64,000 nt of DNA from Actinacidiphila fildesensis (GCF_042652185.1 NZ_JBHSIX010000016.1), one strand, 5' to 3'; positions 9,413-17,234 are shown, counted from the first letter of the stretch. Notes: generated by a model not told the origin, from the sequence alone. Made by a program: numbers and translations.

Positions 9413-9438
9413 CAAGGATATGACTAATCATGTTCTTG
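9413..9438. promoter_or_regulatory. Inverted repeat, probable PadR operator
   Basis: CAAGGATATGA at 9413-9423 and TCATGTTCTTG at 9428-9438 are 11-bp arms that match at 9 positions around a 4-bp centre. The repeat lies between the divergent starts of the SnoaL-like and PadR genes, where PadR-family repressors usually bind. Confidence 0.55.
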
Positions 9439-9481
9439 GGTAGAATGCGGTGCCGGACGGAGAAAGGGAAGGGCGGCTTCG

Positions 9482-10063
9482 ATGGCTTTGCGACATGCCG
9501 TGCTGGCGGCGCTGCTGGACGGCGAGTACAGCGGATACCAGCTGGCGAAGGCGTTCGACATCGGCGTCGGGAACTTCTGGCACGCCCTGCCCCAGCAGCT
9601 CTACGCCGAGCTGACGAAGCTGGAGAAGGAAGGACTGGTCGCGGGCCGGCAGGTGGTCCAGGAGTCCCGGCCCAACAAGCGCATGTTCCACGTCACCGAC
9701 GCCGGCCTCGCCGAACTGGAGGCCTTCGCCGCGGCCCCGTCCAAGCCCTCGGTGATCCGGGACGACCTCCTCGTCAAGGTCCAGGCCGTCGACCGCGTCG
9801 GCACCGCGCCCGTGCTCGAACAGCTCCAGGAGCGCGCCGCCGCGGCCGAGGCCAAGATCGAGCTCCTCGGCAAACTGCTGCACCAGCTGCGCGGCGACGC
9901 CGACGAGGAGGAGTTCCTGCGCCACGGCGAGCGGATCGGGCCCTATCTGACCTGCCTGCGCGGCCTGGCCTTCGAGCAGGACCACCGGGACTGGTGCCTG
10001 CGGATCGCAGCCGTGCTGCGGGATAGGGGGCTTGAGGAACATCCATGTCAGATCGTGCGCTAA
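9482..10063 (+). CDS. PadR-family transcriptional regulator with transposon-altered C-terminus
   Basis: This 193-aa regulator has an N-terminal winged helix (LRHAVLAALLDGEYSGYQLAKAF, NFWHALPQQLYAELTKLEKEGLV) and the vinculin-like C-terminal dimerisation helices of PadR subfamily 2. It probably represses the divergent SnoaL-like gene. The last 11 residues (GLEEHPCQIVR) are encoded by the left inverted repeat of the Tn3-family element. If the element and one GATAG copy are removed, the frame would instead read ...RDRESTHAER and stop at TGA inside the start of the SGNH hydrolase gene. The change affects only the C-terminal tail, so the protein may still work. Confidence 0.88.
   Translation: MALRHAVLAALLDGEYSGYQLAKAFDIGVGNFWHALPQQLYAELTKLEKEGLVAGRQVVQESRPNKRMFHVTDAGLAELEAFAAAPSKPSVIRDDLLVKVQAVDRVGTAPVLEQLQERAAAAEAKIELLGKLLHQLRGDADEEEFLRHGERIGPYLTCLRGLAFEQDHRDWCLRIAAVLRDRGLEEHPCQIVR
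10022..10026. repeat. Target-site duplication GATAG (left copy)
   Basis: The five bases GATAG immediately outside the left inverted repeat are repeated at 18432-18436 immediately outside the right one. A 5-bp duplication is the standard signature of Tn3-family transposition. Confidence 0.9.
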
Positions 10064-10064
10064 G
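10027..10064. repeat. Left terminal inverted repeat of the Tn3-family element (38 bp)
   Basis: This starts GGGGCTTGAGGAAC and ends CGTGCGCTAAG. It matches the reverse complement of 18394-18431 at 37 of 38 positions, with position 5 the only difference. The GGGG...TAAG ends are the Tn3-family consensus. Confidence 0.95.
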
Positions 10065-10153
10065 CCATCTCCGAGCCGATTGGCCTTTTGACCTGGGATG
10101 ATTGCTTGCCGGAGCCTTCGTGGGTCGCTGTTGTCGATCTTCGGAGAGTTGTT

Positions 10154-13100
10154 GTGGCGGTCGAGTTTCTGTCGGGTGAGCAGGCTGGGTACGGGGCGTT
10201 TGTCGGGGTACCGTCCCGTTCGGAGTTGGAGCGGTACTTCTTCTTGGACGACGCGGACCGGGAGGCGGTGCAGGCCAAGCGGCGTGCGCACAATCGGCTC
10301 GGGTACGCGGTCCAGCTCACGAGCGTGCGGTACTTGGGCCGGTTCCTGCCGGACCCGCGGCAGGTGCCGGCGGAGGTGGCCGAGTACCTGGCCGAGCAGT
10401 TGGAGATCGCGGATTCGTCGTGCCTGAAGGAGTACGGCGAGCGGGACGGGACGGCCCGCAGCCATGCCGGGGAGATCCAGGAGGCCGGGGGCTGGCGTGA
10501 CTTCGCCGAGGTCTCAGCGGAGCTGAGTAAGTGGCTGGACGCGCGGGCCTGGACGACCGGGGACGGGCCGAAGGCGTTGTTCGACGCAGCGGCCGGGTGG
10601 TTGCGCGAGCGCAGGGTGCTCCTTCCCGGGGCGAGCCGCTTGTCACGGCTGGTGGGCAATGTCCGGGAGACGGCGAACCAGCGGCTGTGGGACACGCTCT
10701 ACGGGCTGCTGACCACCGGCCAGCGGGCGGTGCTGGACTCGCTCCTGACAGTTCCTGCCGGTTCGCGGGTCTCGGAGCTGGACCGGCTGCGGCGCGGGCC
10801 GGTGCGGGTGTCGGGCCCGCAGATGAAGTGGTCCTTGGACCGGGCGGAGGAGATTGCCGACCTGGGCATGGGCGTGCTGGACGTGTCGGGGATACCGCCA
10901 CGCCGACTGGCGGAACTGTCGCGGTACGGCGTGGACGGCAAGGCCACGCTGCTCAAGCGACACAACGACGCGCGACGCCTGGCAACGCTGCTGGCCACCG
11001 CGGTGCACCTGACGACGAGGGCAGTCGATGACGCCCTGGACCTGCTGGAGGTGCTGATCGCCACGAAGCTGCTGGCCAAGGCCGAGCGGGAGACAGCCAA
11101 GGAGAAGATGAAGACCCTGCCGAAGGTCGAGCGGGCCGGGGCGAAGCTGGCGACCGCGTTCCAGGTCGTCTTCGACACCACCTCCGAGCAGGTCGACACC
11201 GACACCGGGGAGATCAAGGCGCCGAAGGTGGAGACGCTGGCGGCGATGTGGGAGCAGATCGAGGCGGTGGTGCCGCGCAGCGAGCTGGCCGCCGCGATCG
11301 CCGCGCTGTTCGAGCTGACGCCCCCGTTGGACTCCGATGCGGACCAGGCGTGGCGGGCGATGCTGGTCACCCGGTTCGGCACGGTGCGGCCATTCCTGAA
11401 GCTTCTGGTGAAGGTGGTCGACTTCGGAGCGACCCCGGAGGGCGCCCCGGTGCTGGCCGCGCTGAAGGCGCTGCCGGAGTTGATGGGCCGTAAGAAGGTT
11501 GGCCCGGCCGAGATCGACACCGAGCTGCTGGCCGGGTCGTGGCGGCGTCTGGTGCTGGCCGCGCCGGGCCTGGAGCCGGGGTGTGTGGACTGGAAGGGGT
11601 ACGTGTTCTGCGTGCTGGAGCAGTTCCACCGGATGCTGCGGCGGCGGGAGATCTTCGCGAAGAACTCCGCCAAGTGGGGTGACCCGCGGGCGAAGCTGCT
11701 GGCCGGTGAGGCATGGGAGCAGGCCAAGCCCACCGTCCTGGCGTCTTTGGGCCTGCCGGCGGGGGCGGGGGAGCACCTGGCGGTGCGGGCCGCGCTGCTG
11801 GACGGCACCTACCGGGAGGTGGCCGGGCGCCTGCCGGACAACGCGCAGATCTCCTTCGACGACGACGGCCGCCTGCACTTCGCCGCGCTGGAGCCGGAGC
11901 CCGAACCGGCTTCCCTGCGCGATCTGCGGGCGGCAGTGAACGCGATGCTGCCCCGCGTGGACCTGCCGGAGGTGCTGCTGGAGGTGTTCTCCTGGACCGG
12001 CGCCGACCAGGCGTTCACCTCGGTCACCGGCGGCGAGGCCCGGCTGAAGGACCTGCCCGTGACGATCGCCGGGCTGCTGGTCGCGCACGGCTGCAACGTC
12101 GGCTACACACCCGTGATCAGCGGCATCGACGCGTTGAAGTACGGGCGGCTGTCCCACGTTGACCAGACGTATCTGCGGCTGGCGACGTACCGGGCCGCCA
12201 ACGCCACCTTGATTCAGGCCCAGGCCGCGATCGGTCTTGCCGGGGCGTGGGGTGGCGGTCTGGTCGCCTCGGTCGACGGGATGCGGTTCGTGGTGCCGGT
12301 GCCGTCGGTCTACGCCCGCCCGAACCCAAAATTCTTCGGGCGGCGGGGCGGTGCCACCTGGCTCAACATGATCAATGACCAGGCGGCGGGTCTGGGCGGG
12401 AAGGTGGTGGCCGGCACTCCGCGTGACTCGCTGTATGTGCTGGACGTGCTCTACGACCGTGACGGCGGCAAGCGTCCCGACATGATCGTTACCGATACCG
12501 CTTCGTACTCCGACATTGTCTTTGGCCTGCTGACCTTGGCGGGGTTCACCTACGCGCCGCAGTTGGCGGACCTGCCGGACCAGAAGATGTGGCGCATCGA
12601 CCGCGCGGCCGACTACGGCGCGTTCCAGGACGCGGCCCGCGGCCGGGTCGATCTGATCCGCGTCGAGCGGCATTGGGAGGACATCCTGCGGATCATCGGC
12701 TCCATCCATACCGGGGCGGTACGGGCCTACGACGTGATCCGGATGCTGTCGCGAGACGGCCGGCCGACCCCGCTGGGCGACGCGATCGCGCACTACGGGC
12801 GGATCGCCAAGACCCTGCACATCCTGCGGCTGGCCGATGAGCCGGCCTACCGGCGGAAGATCAAGGTGCAGGCCAACCTCCAGGAGGGCCGCCACGCGCT
12901 CGCCCGGAAGATCTTTCACGGCAAGGCCGGGCAGCTCTACCAGCGCTACCAGGACGGCATGGAGGACCAGATCGGCGCGCTGGGACTCGTCCTCAACGCC
13001 CTGGTGCTGTTCAACACCCGATACATGGACGCCGCCGTCACCCAGCTCCGCAACGACGGCTTCGACGTCCGCGACGAGGACGTCGCCCGCCTCTCGCCCT

Positions 13101-13204
13101 TCGTCCGCCACCACATCAACATGCTGGGCCGCTACTCCTTCTCCCTGCCCGACCTGCCCGGGGGCCTGCGGCCGTTGCGCGACCCGGACGTCATGGAGGA
13201 GTAG
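10154..13204 (+). CDS. tnpA: Tn3-family transposase
   Basis: This DDE transposase catalyses replicative transposition through a cointegrate. It has 1,016 aa, the usual length. The N-terminal DUF4158 region begins VAVEFLSGEQAGYGAF, and the C-terminal catalytic DDE_Tnp_Tn3 region includes VASVDGMRFVVPVPS (Asp near 708), VTDTASYSD (Asp near 781), LQEGRHALARKIF with a conserved Glu, and ALVLFNTRYMD. I chose GTG at 10154, preceded by CGGAGAG, because family members begin with this motif; the frame is open back to a TTG at 10088. It is convergent with the MerR gene (33 bp between stops). No frameshift is seen, so the enzyme should be active. Confidence 0.95.
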   Translation: MAVEFLSGEQAGYGAFVGVPSRSELERYFFLDDADREAVQAKRRAHNRLGYAVQLTSVRYLGRFLPDPRQVPAEVAEYLAEQLEIADSSCLKEYGERDGTARSHAGEIQEAGGWRDFAEVSAELSKWLDARAWTTGDGPKALFDAAAGWLRERRVLLPGASRLSRLVGNVRETANQRLWDTLYGLLTTGQRAVLDSLLTVPAGSRVSELDRLRRGPVRVSGPQMKWSLDRAEEIADLGMGVLDVSGIPPRRLAELSRYGVDGKATLLKRHNDARRLATLLATAVHLTTRAVDDALDLLEVLIATKLLAKAERETAKEKMKTLPKVERAGAKLATAFQVVFDTTSEQVDTDTGEIKAPKVETLAAMWEQIEAVVPRSELAAAIAALFELTPPLDSDADQAWRAMLVTRFGTVRPFLKLLVKVVDFGATPEGAPVLAALKALPELMGRKKVGPAEIDTELLAGSWRRLVLAAPGLEPGCVDWKGYVFCVLEQFHRMLRRREIFAKNSAKWGDPRAKLLAGEAWEQAKPTVLASLGLPAGAGEHLAVRAALLDGTYREVAGRLPDNAQISFDDDGRLHFAALEPEPEPASLRDLRAAVNAMLPRVDLPEVLLEVFSWTGADQAFTSVTGGEARLKDLPVTIAGLLVAHGCNVGYTPVISGIDALKYGRLSHVDQTYLRLATYRAANATLIQAQAAIGLAGAWGGGLVASVDGMRFVVPVPSVYARPNPKFFGRRGGATWLNMINDQAAGLGGKVVAGTPRDSLYVLDVLYDRDGGKRPDMIVTDTASYSDIVFGLLTLAGFTYAPQLADLPDQKMWRIDRAADYGAFQDAARGRVDLIRVERHWEDILRIIGSIHTGAVRAYDVIRMLSRDGRPTPLGDAIAHYGRIAKTLHILRLADEPAYRRKIKVQANLQEGRHALARKIFHGKAGQLYQRYQDGMEDQIGALGLVLNALVLFNTRYMDAAVTQLRNDGFDVRDEDVARLSPFVRHHINMLGRYSFSLPDLPGGLRPLRDPDVMEE

Positions 13205-13237
13205 GAGACCGGGTGGCGGGCGCGCCCCGGCCAGGGG

Positions 13238-13651
13238 TCAGGGCCGGGGTTCGGCGGCCGGGGTGAGGATGGTGCAGATGTCACCCTGGCTACAGGTGCC
13301 GGGGTCGGTCCGGGCCGCTCGGCGGGCGAGGCCGCGCAGGGCCTCGCGGGTCGCCCGAAGCTCGACGAGGCGGCGTTCGATCTCACTCAGGTGCTGGTCG
13401 ATGAGCTCCGTGACCCGGCCGCAGGGGGCCTGTCCGCTGTCGCGCAGGGACAGGACCGAGCGGATCTCGGCGAGCGTGAGCCCGGCGCCCTGGGCGTCGC
13501 GGATGAACGTGAGGCGGGTGACGGCCTCGGCGGGGTAGTCGCGGTAGCCGCCCGGTGTGCGGGGCGGAGCGGGCATCAGGCCGGCCTGCTCGTAGTAGCG
13601 GATGGTCTTGGTGGTCAGTCCGCTTGCCCTGGCGAGGTCCCCGATGCGCAT
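13238..13651 (-). CDS. MerR-family metal-responsive regulator
   Basis: This 137-aa protein has the MerR winged helix (RIGDLARASGLTTKTIRYYE, GYRDY), a long dimerisation helix and a metal-binding loop. Three Cys (C77 in QAPCG, C120 and C126 in CSQGDIC) are placed much like the three Hg(II) ligands of MerR, so mercury is the likely inducer; copper or zinc sensing is an alternative. It is divergent from merB, and the 84-bp spacer holds a textbook MerR dyad inside a long-spacer promoter. It therefore probably represses, and on metal binding activates, the merB promoter. Confidence 0.85.
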   Translation of the reverse strand: MRIGDLARASGLTTKTIRYYEQAGLMPAPPRTPGGYRDYPAEAVTRLTFIRDAQGAGLTLAEIRSVLSLRDSGQAPCGRVTELIDQHLSEIERRLVELRATREALRGLARRAARTDPGTCSQGDICTILTPAAEPRP

Positions 13652-13668
13652 GCCTGAAGGCTAATCCC

Positions 13669-13700
13669 TTGACCTTCCAGCGCACTGGAAGGTCTACGGT
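13669..13700 (+). promoter_or_regulatory. MerR-type operator/promoter of merB
   Basis: The -35 TTGACC (13669-13674) is followed by the perfect dyad ACCTTCCAG-CGCA-CTGGAAGGT (13672-13693) and a -10-like CTACGGT at 13694-13700. The spacer is therefore 19-20 bp in place of 17. This over-long spacer with a central dyad is diagnostic of MerR-family activation by DNA distortion. Confidence 0.85.
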
Positions 13701-13735
13701 CAGCCACACAGGCTATGAACTGGGAGGACACCACC

Positions 13736-14710
13736 ATGCAGATCACGGTGCTGACGGTTCCGGACTGCCCGAACGGGCCGGTCATCGAGGAGCGGATCAC
13801 CGCCGCGCTGTCCGGGCGGGACGCGAAGGTGGAACGGGTCGAGGTCCGCGAGCAAGACGACGCGGCCCGCTGGGGCATGACCGGCTCCCCGACCGTCCTC
13901 ATCGACGGCGTCGACCCCTTCGCGCCGGCGGGCGCGGTGCCGAGCGTGTCGTGCCGGATCTACCGGGACGCCGACGGCGCGGCGGACGGGGCGCCCAGCG
14001 TGGAGGAACTGCGCCAGGCACTGGCCGGCGCGGCCTCTGCCGTCGGGACCGCGAGCGAGGACTGCTGCGACGCGGACGTGCTCGACGTGATCGGACGGGG
14101 CGGCCGCGGTCGCCTGGCCCCGGCTGAAGGCGGGCTGCGGGCCGTCCACCAGGCCGTGCTGCGGCACTTCGCCGACACCGGCCGCCCGCCCGCGGCCGCC
14201 GATCTGGAGCCGGTCGCGTCCACCGCCGGACGCACCGCGCAGGACGTGCTGGCGGAGCTGGCCCGGGAGGACTTCCTGACCCTGGAGGAGGCCGGGCAGA
14301 TCCGGGCCGCCTATCCGTTCTCCGCCGTACCCACCCCGCACCGGGTCCGGATCGCCGGCGGTACCGAGGTGTGGTCGATGTGCGCGGTCGACGCCCTCGG
14401 CATCGCCGCGATGCTCGGCCGGGACACGGTGATCTCCTCGCAGGACCCGGTGACCGGCGCCCCGGTCACCGTCACCTCAGTGAACGGGGCAACGCAGTGG
14501 GAGCCGCGCGGGGCCGTGGTGTTCATCGGCCGCCGTGACGGCTCCGGGCCCGCCGCCGCCCTGTGCTGCGACGCCCTGAACTTCTTCGCCGGCGAAGCCT
14601 CCGCCCGGACCTGGGCGAAGGAGCACCCGGACGTGCCCGGCCACATCGTCGCCCAGGACGAGGCCGAAGACATCGGACGGCAGACCTTCGGGCCGCTGCT
14701 GCCGTCCTGA
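13736..14710 (+). CDS. merB: Organomercurial lyase with N-terminal thioredoxin-like domain
   Basis: This 324-aa protein probably cleaves the carbon-mercury bond of organomercurials, releasing Hg(II). Residues about 1-95 form a thioredoxin-like domain (ITVLTVPDCPNGPVI, MTGSPTVLIDGVDPF) with a single Cys in place of the usual CxxC. A linker contains a CC pair (C110, C111). The MerB domain covers about 125-324 and contains WSMCAVDALG (C216 and D219, equivalent to catalytic Cys96 and Asp99) and AALCCDALNFF (C277/C278, equivalent to Cys159). The ATG at 13736 follows GGGAGGAC. The gene is under the adjacent MerR-type promoter. There is no mercuric reductase gene in the element, so the Hg(II) must be handled by another route. 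Confidence 0.88.
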   Translation: MQITVLTVPDCPNGPVIEERITAALSGRDAKVERVEVREQDDAARWGMTGSPTVLIDGVDPFAPAGAVPSVSCRIYRDADGAADGAPSVEELRQALAGAASAVGTASEDCCDADVLDVIGRGGRGRLAPAEGGLRAVHQAVLRHFADTGRPPAAADLEPVASTAGRTAQDVLAELAREDFLTLEEAGQIRAAYPFSAVPTPHRVRIAGGTEVWSMCAVDALGIAAMLGRDTVISSQDPVTGAPVTVTSVNGATQWEPRGAVVFIGRRDGSGPAAALCCDALNFFAGEASARTWAKEHPDVPGHIVAQDEAEDIGRQTFGPLLPS

Positions 14711-14953
14711 CGGCGCTGAGCCGGAGCGCGTACAGCGCAGGGCCGCCGCCGGGCACCGGGCCGAGGTACTCGTGCCCGACCATGTGGCACCAGGCCGCAG
14801 GTCCAGCGGCGCGGCCGGGTCGGTGGCGATGACGTGCACAAGCGTGCCCGGCTCAGCGCCGTCGATCCGCTTGCGCAGCCGCAGCAGAAGGGTGACGCAC
14901 AGCAGGCCGGTGCCGTCGACGGTGATGCCGGGAGCCGGTACCGGGGCGGCCAT
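14711..14953 (-). pseudogene. Frameshifted TusA-family sulfur-carrier gene
   Basis: The start ATG at 14953 overlaps the methyltransferase stop as TGATG. The frame reads MAAPVPAPGITVDGTGLLCV...VHVIATDPAAPLDL, the TusA/SirA pattern with one conserved Cys. The conserved continuation (CHMVGHEYLGPV, ALYAL) is then found in a different frame. A single missing C near 14790 (CTGCGG where CTGCCGG is expected) explains the shift. After it neither frame gives a credible end before the convergent merB gene, so the right boundary is arbitrary. A real one-base deletion and a sequencing error are both possible. Intact, it would be a small sulfur- or metal-handling protein. Confidence 0.65.
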
Positions 14954-15618
14954 CACCGCGGCAGGGTCTGGGTGACGCGCCACAGCCGCCGGGGCAGGCC
15001 GCCCTCCTCGAAGGCGTGCACCTCCCCCAACTGCCAGCCGTCGGCGAGGGCGTCGACCAGGTCGCGGGGGAAGAAGTGCACCGCGAAGCCGCCGTGCTCC
15101 CAGATGTCGTCACCGTGTCCGGCGCCCGCGCCGTAGTGGGCGTCGCCGGTGTGCCGCACGGTGTAGACGAACACCCCGCCGGGCCGCAGCACCCGGCGCA
15201 CCTCAGCGACCAGGGCGTGGAGTTCCTTGGTGGACAGGGCCATACACAGCAGCATGTGCGCGAACACCGCGTCGACCGAGGAGTCCGGCAGCGGCAGCGA
15301 CTCGCGCACGTCGTGCACCGCGGTCGTCACCCGCTCCGAGACGCCCTGGGAACGGGCGGCGTCCCGCAGCTGGTCCAGGCCGGTCGGGCTGAAGTCGGTG
15401 GCCTGGACGGTGAAGCCCTCACGGGCGAAGTAGAGGGCGTCGCGGCCGTGCCCGGCCCCCAGCTCCAGCACGTCGCTCGCCCCGGCCGTACGGAGCACAT
15501 CGGCGGCGTGGACGGCCGGCTCGGACGGCTGTTCGCCGTACATGCCGGGGTGCTCGCCATACGTCTGCTGCCAGTGCTCCCGCTGGGCCTCGGCCAGCTC
15601 CCGTTCGTGCTCCGTCAC
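14953..15618 (-). CDS. Class I SAM-dependent methyltransferase
   Basis: This 221-aa protein has the Rossmann-type methyltransferase core. Motif I is DVLELGAGHGRDAL, followed by FSPTGLDQL, motif II/III LPDSSVDAVFAHMLL and VRRVLRPGGVFVYTVRHTGD. The substrate cannot be read from sequence. Its place in a mercury-type transposon suggests detoxification, for example of a metalloid or thiol, as with TehB-like proteins; this is inference. I chose GTG at 15618, preceded by GGAAGGGC; an upstream GTG at 15660 would add 14 residues. Its stop overlaps the TusA-like start, so the two were co-translated. Confidence 0.8.
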   Translation of the reverse strand: MTEHERELAEAQREHWQQTYGEHPGMYGEQPSEPAVHAADVLRTAGASDVLELGAGHGRDALYFAREGFTVQATDFSPTGLDQLRDAARSQGVSERVTTAVHDVRESLPLPDSSVDAVFAHMLLCMALSTKELHALVAEVRRVLRPGGVFVYTVRHTGDAHYGAGAGHGDDIWEHGGFAVHFFPRDLVDALADGWQLGEVHAFEEGGLPRRLWRVTQTLPR

Positions 15619-15739
15619 GTCAATGCCCTTCCCGCTGCCCGGCCGGTACCGGAACCTCACCGGGCCAGCCTAAATCCACGGCATGAGGCCGCAGCGGGGC
15701 GCCGTAAACGGCGGCTGTGACGGGCAGCCCGCGCAGCAG

Positions 15740-16075
15740 TCAGTGGCTGCGCGGCGCGTACATGATCACGGCCATGCCCGCGAGGCACACCAGGGCGCCA
15801 ATGACGTCGAAGCGGTCGGGACGGTAGCCGTCGGCGACCATGCCCCAGGCGATCGACCCAGCCACGAAGATCCCGCCGTACGCGGCAAGGATGCGCCCGA
15901 AGTTGTCGTCGGACTGGAAGGTGGCCACCACCCCGTACAGGCCCAGCGCGATGACGCCGGCACCGATCCAGACCCAGCCCTTGTGCTCGCGGATGCCCTG
16001 CCAGACCAGCCAGGCGCCGCCGATCTCGAAGAGGGCGGCGACGGCGAACAGGGCAAGGGAACGAGCGATGGTCAT
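15740..16075 (-). CDS. YnfA/UPF0060-family small membrane protein
   Basis: This 111-aa protein has four predicted transmembrane helices (RSLALFAVAALFEIGGAWLV, WIGAGVIALGLYGVVATF, ILAAYGGIFVAGSIAWGMV, VIGALVCLAGMAVIMYAP). The family resembles small multidrug-resistance transporters and is often found in metal or biocide resistance regions. The pattern LFEIGGAWL...REHKG and the AAYGGIFV motif are typical. The start ATG is 11 bp after the stop of the MerT-like gene, so it belongs to the same minus-strand operon. The transport substrate is unknown. Confidence 0.85.
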   Translation of the reverse strand: MTIARSLALFAVAALFEIGGAWLVWQGIREHKGWVWIGAGVIALGLYGVVATFQSDDNFGRILAAYGGIFVAGSIAWGMVADGYRPDRFDVIGALVCLAGMAVIMYAPRSH

Positions 16076-16086
16076 ACCGCCTGACC

Positions 16087-16401
16087 CTACTGGCGGCCCG
16101 CGCTCGTGATCTTCAGCGGGTCGTTGGACGACTTGCAGCCGCATCCGCTCTCACCTGCGGTCTTAGGCGCGCAGGAGCAGGAACCACGACGCTGGGAGAG
16201 CCACCAGGTTCCGGCGGCGAGCACGGCCAGGACCACGGCAAGGGCGGGCAGCCAGCCCACCACCACCCCGGCGCCGGCGCCGACGACGCCCGCCGCGATC
16301 AGGACGGGCAGCGCGCAGCACGCCACACAGGCCAGGGCGGCCAGGCCCCCGAGTGCTTTCGGCGTGCGGTGGGGGCGGGGGTCAGCAGCAGGGTCCGGCA
16401 T
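16087..16401 (-). CDS. Cys-rich two-helix membrane protein, MerT/MerC-like
   Basis: This 104-aa protein has a hydrophilic N-terminus and two transmembrane helices. The first contains ACVACCALPV, the intramembrane Cys pair that recalls the CC pair of MerT and MerC, which carry Hg(II) through the membrane. The C-terminal tail is Cys-rich (GSCSCAP, SGCGCKSS) and cytoplasmic by prediction. Its first 15 bp overlap the end of the upstream merR, indicating coupling. With MerB but without MerA, import of Hg(II) would be harmful, so it could instead export or sequester metal. The link to mercury is a family-level inference. Confidence 0.65.
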   Translation of the reverse strand: MPDPAADPRPHRTPKALGGLAALACVACCALPVLIAAGVVGAGAGVVVGWLPALAVVLAVLAAGTWWLSQRRGSCSCAPKTAGESGCGCKSSNDPLKITSAGRQ

Positions 16402-16828
16402 GGCGGTTCTCCTCGGCGAGGTCGGTAAAGGGGATGGGGCAGCAGGCACTGGAGGCGCAGAGGGTCAGGTCGTCGCAGCCCGCCGCGACGGCCGCGGCCA
16501 GGGCGGTGCGGATGATCGTCAGGTCGGCGATCTTCGCGTCGACCTCGACGAGCTTCGCCGCGGCCCGATCCTGGAGACCCGCGACGGGACGGCCGTGCCG
16601 GTGGCTGCCGGCCTCCAGAAGTTCGGCGACCTCCTCCAGCGTGAATCCGAGCCGCTGGGCGGCCTTGATCACCCGCAGCGCGGTCACCGCGTCCTCGTCG
16701 TACAGGCGGTGGCCGCCGTTGCTGCGTTCCGGCTCGGCCAGCAGGCCGCGCCGCTCGTAGTAGCGCAGGGTCTGGATGTTCACCCCGGCCGCCTCGGCGA
16801 CCTGCCCGCTGCGCAGGCCCGCGCTCAC
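16382..16828 (-). CDS. MerR-family metal-responsive regulator (second copy)
   Basis: This 148-aa regulator begins RSGQVAEAAGVNIQTLRYYE and GGHRLYDED, then a long coiled dimerisation helix, and ends in a Cys-rich region (AGCDDLTLCASSACCPIPF, GPCC). It differs from the merB-linked MerR, and the Cys-rich tail is typical of actinobacterial MerR proteins in mercury operons. Its GTG start overlaps the upstream CC-motif gene as GTGA. It probably controls its own operon through the dyad at 17204-17234. Metal specificity cannot be read directly. Confidence 0.82.
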   Translation of the reverse strand: MSAGLRSGQVAEAAGVNIQTLRYYERRGLLAEPERSNGGHRLYDEDAVTALRVIKAAQRLGFTLEEVAELLEAGSHRHGRPVAGLQDRAAAKLVEVDAKIADLTIIRTALAAAVAAGCDDLTLCASSACCPIPFTDLAEENRHAGPCC

Positions 16829-17157
16829 CCCTGCACCCGGTCGGCCGTCCGCGTGGCAAGGGCGTCCAGGACCGCCTCGTGCTCCGCGTCCACCGCGATG
16901 TCCAGGCCGATCAGGTCCTCACCGGGGATGGTGGTGAAGGTGAAGAACGAGCAGCAGCCGCTCTCGCGCGCCACCAGGTCCCGGATCCGCTCCTCGGTGC
17001 CCGGCCCGGCGGCCAGGTCAAGGCGCAGCCGCAGCGGCTGGGGCCTGGACACCTTGGTCAGCCGCTCGGAGAACAGCGCGTCCCACTCCGCGACTCGTAG
17101 GGGCTGCTCCTCGGTGGGCAGCGTGCAGGACTGCGGCACCCACGCCAGATCGCTCAT
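16825..17157 (-). CDS. Conserved hypothetical protein of metal-resistance operons
   Basis: This 110-aa soluble protein begins MSDLAWVPQSCTLPTEEQP and contains LRVAEWDALFSE and ESGCCSFFTFTT. I recognise the general pattern (Cys near the N-terminus and a central Cys pair followed by SFF) from actinobacterial proteins next to metal-sensing MerR genes, but know no assigned function. The three conserved Cys suggest metal binding. The ATG at 17157 follows GGGAGTGAG. It is the first gene of the operon, directly behind the MerR-type promoter, and overlaps merR by 4 bp. Confidence 0.7.
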   Translation of the reverse strand: MSDLAWVPQSCTLPTEEQPLRVAEWDALFSERLTKVSRPQPLRLRLDLAAGPGTEERIRDLVARESGCCSFFTFTTIPGEDLIGLDIAVDAEHEAVLDALATRTADRVQG

Positions 17158-17203
17158 CGCTCTCACTCCCGTCGTCACGTCCCCGGGGCGGGGACACCTC
17201 TGA

Positions 17204-17234
17204 CGGTAAACCTGTACCTCGGTACCGGTTGCAA
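17204..17234 (-). promoter_or_regulatory. MerR-type operator/promoter of the second metal operon
   Basis: Read on the minus strand, -35 TTGCAA (17234-17229) is separated by 19 bp from TTACCG (17209-17204). The spacer holds the dyad CCTGTACC-TC-GGTACCGG (17211-17228). The over-long spacer and central dyad mark a MerR-family promoter firing toward the gene at 17157. Confidence 0.75.

Noticed and set aside
6021..9431. A 1,136-aa open frame antisense to the SARP gene.
   Set aside because: It follows from GC-biased third positions of the real gene and shows only Arg/Pro/Gln-rich low-complexity sequence with no domain.
10088..10153. N-terminal extension of TnpA from a TTG start.
   Set aside because: The added residues lie beside the inverted repeat and do not resemble TnpA. 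GTG at 10154 has a good ribosome site and the family's N-terminal sequence.
10643..13114. An 823-aa open frame antisense to tnpA.
   Set aside because: Same artefact of codon bias. TnpA is clearly the real gene.
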